The notes beneath the pieces were generated by a model that did not search any database, was not told where the DNA came from, and saw nothing but the letters and a program-made list of their open reading frames with translations. This document shows, in pieces, positions 10,665 through 20,535 of a DNA stretch of 30,947 nt. The stretch comes from Phallusia fumigata (taxonomy: Eukaryota; Chordata; Ascidiacea; Phlebobranchia; Ascidiidae): NCBI GenBank assembly GCA_008931825.1, contig QXVZ01021699.1, forward strand, positions 1 through 30,947, written 5' to 3'. Position 1 is the stretch's first letter. Every line of letters starts with the position of its first letter. A program made the translations under genes and the position numbers.

Positions 10665-13600
10665 ATGTCAAGCAACGAAAATGTGAGTCCAATTGTTTTG
10701 GCACATATTTTGTTGGAATAAAACGCAACCATTTTTGTTAAAATCGTCGGAAAGGCTGGATTTAAATCTGGTACACATTACAATATCAGTACAATTTACA
10801 AAATAGATTACATAAAAACGTGTCTTACGTGTTACCAAATTTATAAGAACGTATTCCAACGCAGTTGATTGAATTTGATGCGGGCGACATAACATGTAAC
10901 CCCACAGCTTATGAGGCGGGCTCTGGTGGATTTGGGGATGTTGTGTTTGGATATAACAAGCTGCTGGAGGAAGTTGTGGCTGTTAAGATATTTCCAATAA
11001 CTGCCGGGGAAAGAGAAAAGATATCGATGGAAAAAATGTAAGTAATGTTCTAAAAAATGTAATGTAGCTCATAAGCAGTGCAACAATGAAACGTGTAAAC
11101 TAATCTTTACAGCATAAAAGAGGAAATGGAACATTTGCAGAAAGCCGAAAGCGACAACATCGTCCGTGTTCTTGGCTACGTTAAATGGTCTTTCGCAATG
11201 GGAATTGTCATGGAATACTGCAGAGTCGGAAGTCTTAAATCGCTTCTAAACAGCGATGTTGATTTGGGGAATGCTCTGCGGCTTCGGTTTTTGACCGAAA
11301 CAGCAAAAGCAATTAAAGTTTGTCACAATTTACCCGACAAACGTTTAATTCATGCAGACCTTAAACCAGGTAACATTCTTCTTACTGAGAAGTTGCATTG
11401 CAAAGTAGGCGACTTCGGGAGTGCTGAATTGGCAACTTTGAGCAGTTTGGTGACAGTAAATCCCTCAGCTAAAACTAAAAAGGAAAAAATCCAGTTTACT
11501 CCTCACTTTTCTGCTCCGGAAAAACTGAAGGACGGCTCTATGAAACCAAAAAAAGAACTTGACATATATGCATTTGGCATTACCACCTACACGGTTTTGA
11601 CTCGTAAACCACCTTATCCACCTCAACAAAATGAAGAGAAGCTGCTGGATTCAATCAAGGAGGGAAGAAGACCAGACTGTCAGGAGCTGCACGAGTGGAT
11701 GCAAACTTTGAACGGTGATGACAGAGAAACCCTGGAACAACTCGTGCGACTGATGAAAAGATGTTGGGATCAGGATCCGTCCAAACGCCCAACTATGGAT
11801 GAAGTTGTCGACATTTTGCAACAACTACTTGACAAGCAAGATGCAACTGCTCTGCTTCGTCAGGAAACAGATGCTCTAAGGCAACTCAACTTGGACGCCC
11901 AACCACAAGCAACTGATGAGAACGGGGTTCCACTTTATTTCTTCTCGAGCCGTACAAGGCGATTTGAAGGTAAACAAACATAAACCTCTTCAAAACCTAA
12001 CCATGGTTTAATATGTTAATATTCGCAGAGTCCTATAATCGTGGGTCTACCTCGAATCCGTCAACCGAACTCACATCGGGCCAGAGTTCACTGCTACAAA
12101 CTGGTATGTGGTGAGCCAAGTTTATTTTAGTGGTTGAAACAAGTTCACACACATGAGTTAGGAACAACTAAGGTGTCGATAACTACGCAAGCTTCGTCGT
12201 TGCTAAGTTGATCGATTTTCTGTTAGATAGTTGATTCAAAATTTGAAGGTTTATGTTGCCTGTTTTTCCTCTAGAGGTTTAAGGCCTTGCAAAGTATTTT
12301 GTGTTCCGGTGTTGGACATGAAACCACGTGGTTATCGTACGACTTGTTAAAGACCACGGATTTCTGTGTTGCTTTGAGTTGAAACAAACTTGTAGGCCGA
12401 CATGTTTTAGTATTAGTCGCATTTTGGTCTTTAATGGTGAGGTATAACCATGCTTTCTAATTGTTAGACGGCGAACTCTTTGCCCCAACAAGCGAAGTCA
12501 GACACCGTCGTAGAGGTGGAGAGCTCAGCGGAGTTTCACCGGGGGCGCATAGAGAGGGAGGTGGAAACAACGGAGGTGAAATACGACCCGCACCTATACA
12601 AGGTAAACAAAGAAGCTTTTGTTCAAACCTGACGCAATAATGTGAGTCACAGCTGACCGTTGGCGTCAAGCTTTTTTATTTTTAAATTGTTAATTTGAGG
12701 AGACCAATATTGCCACACAAACAATCATCTGTGTAAAACAATTCGTCGAAACTAAAAATTGAATGCAATCATTTATGGTTTAAGCATATTTTGTAGGTAT
12801 CGTCAAACAATGGATCGCTGTACTGACCATTACATTTCTTTTGATTTTATTTGGAGGAACAATATTGTTTCTACAAGTAGACGATGAAACACTTACACTT
12901 CACAAATTCTCAGGTCAGCTGCTTTTTTATCTGACGCTGGTAATAATCGCCAAAAGCCAAATATAATGTAACCTTGACATAAATGGGACTCTAACAAAAA
13001 ATGTGATTGGTATTCCTGGCAAAAATAAATGTGATACATTGCTAACTAGTTGACCGTCCTTGTTTAGGTGAAAATCCTGTTGAAAAGCAACTGAATGAAT
13101 TTTCAAACCTTCTGGAACTTCAAAGATACGACGAAGCAAACCAAGTAAAGCAAGAAGTGTTTAGAATGGTGGAGCAGAATGTCAACATTACAGCATTTGA
13201 ACTGTTAATAACCGGAAAACAACAAACACTGAACAAAGAATACTTCAAAGCAATTTTGACTTACTGGTTAGCTGCAGATTTGTTTGAAACGGATCCAGAA
13301 ACCAAACAAACAGCAGATGGTATTAGGATCTGTGTGAAAGGACTTAATGACGCCATCAAAGCTTCAGACGAAGATACCGATTGGTTCCCACGTTACAAAA
13401 CCCACCGTATCACGCGTGAATATGTGATCCCATTAATGCGTGACATGCGAGCCCGAGTAAAAAAATTGCCGAATACGGATGAGGAGTCTTTTTGCCTTTG
13501 CGAGGTTTGGTGTTTGCATTACATCGAAATAAGTCAATACATGATTGGGGATCACTCGTCGAGTGAAACAACAATATTGGAAGCACTTCAACTAATGGAA

Positions 13601-13840
13601 AACAAGTTTGGAAACGAAATTTCAAAGTACCAACTACACGGTGCCTTGCTACACAACTTGGGTGCAACGTGCAGTCATGATCCATCCAGATTACAAGAAG
13701 CAAAAAGATACTTTGTACAAGCAATCGAAGCCTATGCAAAAGCTGAAGATATGACCGAACAACAAAGAAATGCTCAGATCGAAGCAAGTAGACAAGGAAT
13801 AAAGAGCGTCGAAGAAAAGTTGCAGGCAAAGCACAATTAG
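10665..13840 (+). CDS. Type II membrane RIPK-like non-RD kinase with TPR-like C-terminal domain
   Basis: Seven exons: 10665-10682, 10865-11037, 11113-11969, 12029-12103, 12468-12602, 12797-12913, 13068-13840. They join in frame through GT..AG introns to 2148 bases (715 residues plus TAG). Residues ~20-300 are a protein kinase: glycine loop GSGGFGDVVFG (25-35), ATP lysine in VAVK (K47), catalytic HADLKPGN (144-151, D146), DFG (164-166), SAPE (197-200), and late CWDQDPSKRPT. HAD replaces HRD, so it is a non-RD kinase; RIPK1, RIPK2 and Mos also lack this arginine. Residues 375-420 are Gly/Arg-rich. One hydrophobic helix spans ~425-446, with basic residues before and VDDE after, predicting kinase inside and C-terminus outside. 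Residues ~459-715 are helical and TPR-like. All junctions after exon 3 are phase 1. The start follows a short first exon with a clean GTGAGT donor. Orthology is not assigned; a RIPK/MAP3K-like relative is most likely. Confidence 0.85.
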
Positions 13841-13972
13841 TGAATGACATCAATACGCATTAACTTCATGTGTTTTTCTTTCAAACAGTGTGTGTGACAC
13901 ATATACACAAGCAATGCCATTTACAGTGTGAAAATGTCCCAGTAAACCTAATATGCTGGAACTAAACACACA

Positions 13973-13978
13973 AATAAA
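13973..13978 (+). terminator. Poly(A) signal AATAAA for the kinase gene
   Basis: AATAAA lies about 130 bases after the TAG, with a second AATAAA at 14170-14175. The first is conserved at the same place in the second unit (18873-18878), which supports it as the working cleavage signal. Confidence 0.55.
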
Positions 13979-14407
13979 ACTTTAATCCGATGACAGCACA
14001 GACAGGGTTGTACAGTTGACACCGTATATGTACAAATAAGTTTGTTTTATTCGTTTTCGTTAGAACTCTTTGTGATTTTTTCCACAGTGATCTTTTCACC
14101 TTTTAACTTACTGTAGTTTTTATTGTTTAATAATTGCCTGCTTCGCTTTTGTGTGGTTTGCTGTGAGAAAATAAAACTTGATTTCCATTATATCATGTGC
14201 AACTGGTGAAAGATGGCTCAAGCTTCTGCTTTCCTAAACAGGAAATTTGAGCCTAGCGTTCAAGACAAAGAGATTCTAATCAAGAGCGTAGCCAGCCTGA
14301 AAGTTGGGGGTAATTTCCAGGTATACCCTACCTTAACCAACAATTTGGAAATATTTTTTATACCTATTCGCTCTAACTTTGAAAATTTTCCGGATATACC
14401 AAATTAA

Positions 14408-14433
14408 ATGACGTCATCATTTTATGACGTCAT
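14408..14433. promoter_or_regulatory. Palindromic pair of CRE sites, copy 1
   Basis: ATGACGTCAT occurs twice (14408-14417 and 14424-14433), 6 bases apart. Each contains the full CRE octamer TGACGTCA bound by CREB/ATF-type factors. It is perfectly conserved at 19341-19366. It may be a regulatory site or simply part of an inverted-repeat element. Confidence 0.4.
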
Positions 14434-15303
14434 GAAATGCCAAATATCTTTCTTGGCGCTAGCTGGGATAAGACTACGTGAGGGCTTGCACTTTACAAAT
14501 TTCACGCAATTCAATTCTACCGCAGGAAACTTTTGCCACTGTTGCAAATGAACGCGTGTTTCTGTGCGGTTCAACCAGTGGTTAAGGTTTGCCAAAACGG
14601 TCCGGAACGCTCTTCCGGTAAAAGAATTATTTTCGGTACGGCGTACCACCGAAAGTCTCAACGCAAATGTATTGTAAGTACAAACTACAACCAAAATTTC
14701 TAATAAAATCCCTTGAAAACCCTACGATTGTCTTTATAATCTCTATGGTAATTTGTCTTATTGTTGTTTTTATTGTTATGTAGCCTGCCAGCAGTTGTTA
14801 TTTTTTTTATATGACGTAATGGGTAATTTCGGGAAGATATTGACAAACATCGAATGGTTTTGGTAAGAAATCTCTCTACTTTCACCACTTGGTAAAACCG
14901 CATTGAACATCGAAGAGCCCTGTGCTCCTTTCCACACCAACACTGTTTTGCTCAACTTCAGTTTCCACAAGTCACAAAAAGTAAAGTGTAAATTCCAAAA
15001 CTGCATGTGGCAAGTGCGTGTGTAATATATTTGTGCGGTTTCCATTGTTTTGTTACCCACAATGCATTGCGTTGTTATGAAAGCCACGAGCCTTGCGTTA
15101 ATGGCGTTCTATTTGTTAAGTCGTTTCTGGAATACAAAGATCGGATATATCTGTTTTAATCCACTGTTCGAGAACCAGTAAAAGTTTCTAATCCACTGGA
15201 AATTTACTTTGTTTAGATTTCATATTTATATCTGCACAGAGTATTAAGAGATTAGGAAGATAATTTTCGACAACTCGACTTTCCTATCCCGTAACCCAGC
15301 AAG

Positions 15304-15624
15304 CACGTGTTGTTGGGAAAGGCAACGTGTTGTGTCGAGGAACGAATAAAAACTGGTGGAATGGTGGTACGTGTTGTTACGGACGGCAAGGCTCCCCAGT
15401 GAACTAAACATTTTTTCTCGGCAGAACGGCTGTTGCATCACAGGCTCACTATGACGTCACTATCCATCCATTTTCTTCGCACGTGCTTTATGGTTTCTCT
15501 TCTTGTTAGTATGGTGTAAGTCTGACAGTACGCAATGCCGAATTACTCAGCAGTAAATAACACGTGACGAACGTTGGTCAGATTCTTGGGCATGCGGCAT
15601 ACCCGAGATTTTAGGCCGGGTATG
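15304..15624. promoter_or_regulatory. E-box cluster and small hairpin
   Basis: Three CACGTG E-boxes lie at 15304-15309, 15480-15485 and 15561-15566. They are followed by a hairpin with stem CATACCCG/CGGGTATG (15598-15605 with 15617-15624). The arrangement is repeated in unit 2. A role as a promoter for unit 2 is possible but unsupported. Confidence 0.25.
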
Positions 15625-15995
15625 TCAGGCATCAAAGTATGCGTTTCCACCCATGCAATTAGTACCAGTGTAAACACGACATGATCAGTTTTAGATTCGG
15701 AACGCAAAAAAACCTAATCATTAACATGAAAAATGACAAAAACTTTTAGCGTCGCAACTCGCAAATAACATTGTTGCTGCTTATAATACACGCGTTAGTT
15801 TTGTTGACCAACTATCAGAATGAAACTAGTGCATGGGGGAGCGAATAAACACTAAATACTGAGGGTGTAAGGGGCTTGTGTTTGATGGAACAAAGCCTTT
15901 GCGCTGACAGAAATTTCAAAGCATTTTACCTTTCAAATTCAGTCAGCTTGTATATTACACATTGAAAACGTGAAACCATAGTTTCCACAAAAACA

Positions 15996-16369
15996 AGTTT
16001 GAGCATAACTTCCTCTTGACATCACATTTTGATGTCGCTCACAAATATAAACTGATGTAATGTTTAGAACAAGGTCATGCAGTAGAAAGACAGCAACAAA
16101 TTCACAAACTGACAGTGACAACTTGAACACATATATATCTGTTTAAATTCAGTCTTCCACATGGTGAATTGGGAAAGGCAACGACGAACGAATAAAAACT
16201 GTTGGAGTGGTGGTGACCAACTTTTGGCGACTTTTTGACCAACTTTCAGAATGAAACTAGTGCCAGGGACAGCGAATAAACACTAAATACTGGGGATTTT
16301 ACGGGGCATGGCGGCTGTTGGAGGTTTAGGTATGTTGCTTATCCAGGATATTCTTATTTACTTTTGAAT
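15996..16369. other. Junction between tandem units, no gene
   Basis: Around 16205-16315 the sequence repeats 15795-15880, sharing ATGAAACTAGTGC and AATAAACACTAAATACTG, so a small duplicated piece lies at the unit boundary. A related fragment occurs near 21075-21125. No coding feature is seen. Confidence 0.5.
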
Positions 16370-16895
16370 GGAATCACTTTATTTGTATGGCGCTGATCGT
16401 AGCGTGTTTTAGGCTTCAGAGACAGCTTTGTCATAACACACAGTCTGTGGTAGCTGCGAAAAATGTTCGCTTCAACTTTGAAAGGTAGTTTCATGTTTTC
16501 AAACCACCCACCAAGCCGAACAACATCCAGTCTGTGTTTTGAAGGTCGACGGGTTGAGTATCAAGTTTCAAAGCTTTACAAAACTCCGGCAACCAAGTCT
16601 GGGTAAAGAGTGACACATGGAATCAAAACACGAAGTAAAAGCAGCGACGCTATAAGCTATTCTGCTAAACAAAACCTTTGTGGAAATACTTTTGTTGCGC
16701 TGATCGTGGCTGACTGGCTGGGTGGCGTTAGGAGGGCATTTCATCACATGATCACAAGTCGCACAAAACAATTGAACAACAACGCTATTGTGTAATAACA
16801 ATGAAACGTTGGCGTCCATTGGAAAGTTGGATTGATTTTCAAGGGGTGATGAGGGGGCGTGGTCTGCCCTGGCTTTTTTGCGAAGTTGTTGTCGT
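16370..16895. repeat. Tandem unit 2, upstream block (matches 8555-9100)
   Basis: This is the partner of the block upstream of the kinase gene. The sequence between here and the next exons is much shorter than in unit 1 and has no kinase-like reading frame on either strand. Two overlapping minus-strand frames here (16568-16909, 16744-17004) have no recognisable motifs and are treated as chance. Confidence 0.8.
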
Positions 16896-17266
16896 GTCGG
16901 TGTGTGCATTTTCTGTCGGAAGATCTGAAAAGGCTAAAGTGCATTTTTTTCAGGAATGTTGTTGAGATTGTCCCACCAGTTACAACACACGGGCGTTTAT
17001 TCAAAAAACTTTAAACTTGTATGATTTAAACTAACAGCTGAGGGAAAAGAATTTGTATGAACAAAACTTGTTGTGTCAAATTTGTTACGTTTTTGTTTTG
17101 AATTGTGTGATGTTTTATGTGTAAATGTTATTTTTCAGCAAAAAATTGTCAACATATCAAGTTGTTTTTCAAATTGATAAAACACAAACAACGAAAGCAG
17201 GCATAAACATATTGAATCAATACAAAAAAGGAAAGCTTAGAATTCAGTAATCCAAAACGGAATTCA

Positions 17267-18743
17267 ATGACGGAGGGATTGACAGACTGGGGTAGGTTTG
17301 ATTACTTTAACGATTTTCTGCTTGTTTTTTTCTTTGTTTTTACCCTAGAAACAAATACTGCAGGCATTTCAAACACACGGCACGCTTTATGATTTCATAC
17401 AGACCAACATAAATTTCGAAGTCGACCATAAAAGAGTCTCTCACTCATTTCTGCCCTAGGCTGTGGTTTTTTTAAATAAATGTCCCAAAATCATCCCATT
17501 TTTGCTTCAGGTCTTAACTCCAACGAAGATAGACCCCGTAGTAGAGGTGAGGAGCGCAGAGGGCGTTTACCGGGGGCGCATAGAGAGGGAGGTGGAAACA
17601 ACGGGGGTGAAACACAACAATGGATCGCTATACTGACCCTTTCCATTTTATTGGGAGGAACAATAATGTTTCTACGAGTAGACAATGAAAAAATTACCCT
17701 TCACAAATTTGCAGGTCAGCTGCTAACGAAGTACTGACGATGTTTGATTTTTAGTAAAGTTAGTTTGCTTTGGAAGTCACCTTTTTGTTGTATGCCTATT
17801 TTGCTAACTAATCAACAAATATTTTTTATTTGTGTCTGGTAATAATTGGAACTAGCGAAGGGTAAATAAAATGCGACCTTTGACAGTATCGGGGCTTAAA
17901 AAAATGTGATTGGTATTTCTGGCAAAAATAAATGTGATACATTGCTAACTAGTTGACCGTCCTTGTTTAGGTGAAAATCCTGTTGAAAAGCAACTGAACG
18001 AATTTTCAAACCTTCTGGAACTTCAACGATACGACGAAGCAAACCAAGTAAAGCAAGAAGTGTTTAGAATGGTGGAGCAGAAGGTCAACACAACAGCAGA
18101 CGAAGTGAGAAAATACGGCAAACAATTGACACAGAACGAAGAATACTTCAAAGCAATTCTGTTTCACTGGATAGCTGCAGATTTGTTTGAAACGGATCCA
18201 GATACCAAGCACGCAGCAAAAGGTATAGTGTTGTGCGCGAAGGAACTTTATGGCATCATCGAAGCTTTGGACAAGGATACCGAATGCTTGATACATTACA
18301 AAAACAAACTTATCGCGCGTAATTATGTAATCCCATTAATGCGTGACTTGCGAGCCCGAGTAAAAAAATTGCCGAGTTCGGATGAGGAGTTTTTATGCCT
18401 TCGCGAGGTCGAGTGTTTGCATCACATCGAAAGGAGTCAATACACAATCGGGGATTATTCGTCTTGTGAAAAAATAATATTGGAAGCGCTTCAACTTATG
18501 GAAAATGAGTTTGGAAACGAAATTTCAAAGTACGAACCACATGGTGTCTTGCTACACAACTTGGGTGCAGTTTGCAGTCGCGATCCATCCCGGTTACAAG
18601 AAGCAAAAAAATACTTTGCACAAGCAATCGAAGCCTATGCCAAAGCTGAAGATTTGACCGAACAATTAAGGATTAACCATATCGAACAAACTAAAAATAC
18701 ACTGAAATTGGTCGAAGAAAAGTTGCAGGCAAAGCACAATTAG
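17267..18743 (+). CDS. Kinase-less paralog: membrane anchor plus TPR-like domain
   Basis: Proposed exons are 17267-17291 (starting MTEGLTDWG), 17511-17714 and 17971-18743, totalling 1002 bases (333 residues plus TAG). The second exon corresponds to exons 5 and 6 of the upstream kinase gene fused without the intron. It encodes a Gly/Arg-rich stretch and one membrane helix (WIAILTLSILLGGTIMFL, residues ~47-64), with basic residues before and VDNE after. The last exon encodes the helical TPR-like domain, about two-thirds identical to that of the kinase gene, starting ENPVEKQ and ending LQAKHN. Exons 2 and 3 are strongly supported by paralogy and splice sites. The first exon is weaker: its phase-1 GTAGGT donor fits, but it is short. 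Alternatives are a start at the ATG at 17480, or splicing from kinase exon 4 (donor at 12103), which is also phase 1. No kinase exons are present in this unit. Confidence 0.7.
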
Positions 18744-18872
18744 TGAATGACATCAATACGCATTAACTTCATGTGTTTTTCTTTCAAACAGTGTGTGTGA
18801 CACATATACAAGCAATGCCATTTACAGTCTGAAAATGTCCCAGTAAACCTAATGACCTGAACTAAACGCACA

Positions 18873-18878
18873 AATAAA
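18873..18878 (+). terminator. Poly(A) signal AATAAA for the kinase-less copy
   Basis: It lies at the same offset after the stop codon as 13973-13978 after the kinase gene, within nearly identical sequence. Confidence 0.55.
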
Positions 18879-19340
18879 ACTTTAATCCAATGACAGCACA
18901 GACAGGGTTGTACAGCTGACACCGTATATGTTCAAATGAATTTATTTTGTTTGTTTTCGTCAGAAATGCACAAAACTTACTGAGCAAAAATTCCAGAACC
19001 GCTTGTGATTTTTCCACAGTGATCTTTTCAGCTTTTAACTTGCTGTAGTTTTAATTGTTTAGTAATTGCCTGCTTTGCTTTTGTGTGGTTTGCTGTGAGA
19101 AAATAAAACTTGATTTCCATTATATCATAGCGACTGGTGAAAGATGGCTCAAGCTTTTGTGCTGTCCTAAACAGGAAATTTGAGCCTCGCGTTCAAGACA
19201 AAGAGATTCTAATCAAGAGCGTAGCCAGCCCAAAAGTTGGGGGTAATTTCCAGGTATACCCTACCTTAACCAACAATTTGGAAATATTTTTTATACCTAT
19301 TCGCTCTAACTTTGAAAATTTTCCGGATATACCAAATTAA

Positions 19341-19366
19341 ATGACGTCATCATTTTATGACGTCAT
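19341..19366. promoter_or_regulatory. Palindromic pair of CRE sites, copy 2
   Basis: An identical copy of the 14408-14433 pair: two ATGACGTCAT sites separated by 6 bases. Confidence 0.4.
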
Positions 19367-19950
19367 GAAATGCCAAATATCTTTCTTGGCGCTATCTGGG
19401 ATGAGACTACATGAGGGCTTGCACTTTACAAATTTCACGTAATTCAATTCTACCGCAGGAAACTTTTGCCACTGTTGCAAATGAACGCGTGTTTCTGTGC
19501 GGTTTAACCAGTGGTTAAGGTTTGCCAAAACGGTCCGGAACGCTGTTCCGGTAAAAGAATTATTTTCGGTACGGCGTACCACCGAAAGTCTCAACGCAAA
19601 TGTATTGTAAGTACAAACTACAACCAAAATTTCTAATAAAATCCCTTGAAAACCCTACGATTGTCTTTATAATCTCTGTGGTAATTTGTCTCATTGTTGT
19701 TTTTATTGTTACGTAGCCTGAAGTTGTTCTTTTTATTTAAATGACGTAATGGATAATTTCGGGAAGATATTAACAAACATCGAAATCGTTTTGGTAAGAA
19801 AATCTCTCTACTTTCACCACTTGGTGAAACCGCATTGAACATCGAAGAGCCCTGTGCTCCTTTGCACAACAACACTGTTTTGCTTAATTTCAGTTTCGCA
19901 AATCACAAAAAGTAAAGTTTAAATTCCAAAACCGCATGTGGCAAGTGCGT

Positions 19951-20535
19951 GGAAGTTTACTTTGTTTAGATTTCATATTTATATCTGAGTATTAAGAGAT
20001 TAGGAAGATAATTTTCGANACCCACAATGCATTGCGTTGTTATAAAAGCCGCGAGCCTTGTGTAAATGGGGGCTATTTGTTAAGTCGTTTCTGGAATACA
20101 AAGATCGGATATATCTGTTTTAATCCACTGTTCGAGAACCAGTAGAAGTTTCTAATCCACTGGAAGTTTACTTTGTTTAGATTTCATATTTATATCTACA
20201 CAGAGTATTAAGAGATTAGGAAGATAATTTTCGACAACTCGACTTTCCTATCCCGCAACCCAGCAAGCACGTGTTGTGTCGGGGAACGAATCAAACTGGT
20301 GGAATGATGGTACGTGTTGTTACGGACGGCAAGGCTCCCCAGTGAACTTAACATTTTTTCTCGGCAGAACGGCTGTTGCATCACAGGCTCGTTATNGTTG
20401 GGAAAGGCAACGTGTTGTGTCGAGGAACGAATAAAAACTGGTGGAATGGTGGTACGTGTTGTTACGGACGGCAAGGCTCCCCAGTGAACTAAACATTTTT
20501 TCTCGGCAGAACGGCTGTTGCATCACAGGCTCACT
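19951..20535. other. Probable assembly joins marked by single N bases
   Basis: An N at 20019 ends a segment (about 19951-20018) that is repeated at about 20162-20235. An N at 20396 separates two tandem copies of a ~130-base segment (about 20260-20395 and 20397-20530). Unit 1 has each segment once, in simple order. The pattern suggests reads or contigs joined with unmerged overlaps, not true duplications. Confidence 0.6.

Larger units (their letters stand above)
13841..15995. repeat. Tandem unit 1, 3' flank (matches 18744-21245)
   Basis: The sequence after the stop codon is nearly identical to that after the second copy; the first ~110 bases differ by about one substitution and one 2-base indel. 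Similarity continues, with small rearrangements, to about 15995. The 14213-14407 open frame (and 19137-19340) starts inside this flank and lacks splice or family support. Its GCGTAGCCAG...GTTGGGGGT wording suggests repeat DNA, so I do not call it a gene. Confidence 0.9.

Noticed and set aside
13410-13853. 147-codon minus-strand frame opposite the C-terminal domain exon
   Set aside because: An antisense shadow of the coding exon. The matching antisense frame in the paralog is broken, and it has no splice or motif support.
14213-14407. 64-codon plus-strand frame after the kinase gene, and its copy at 19137-19340
   Set aside because: It is shared because the flank is duplicated, its start region differs between copies by a frameshifting indel, and its wording looks like repeat DNA. 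No splice or family support.
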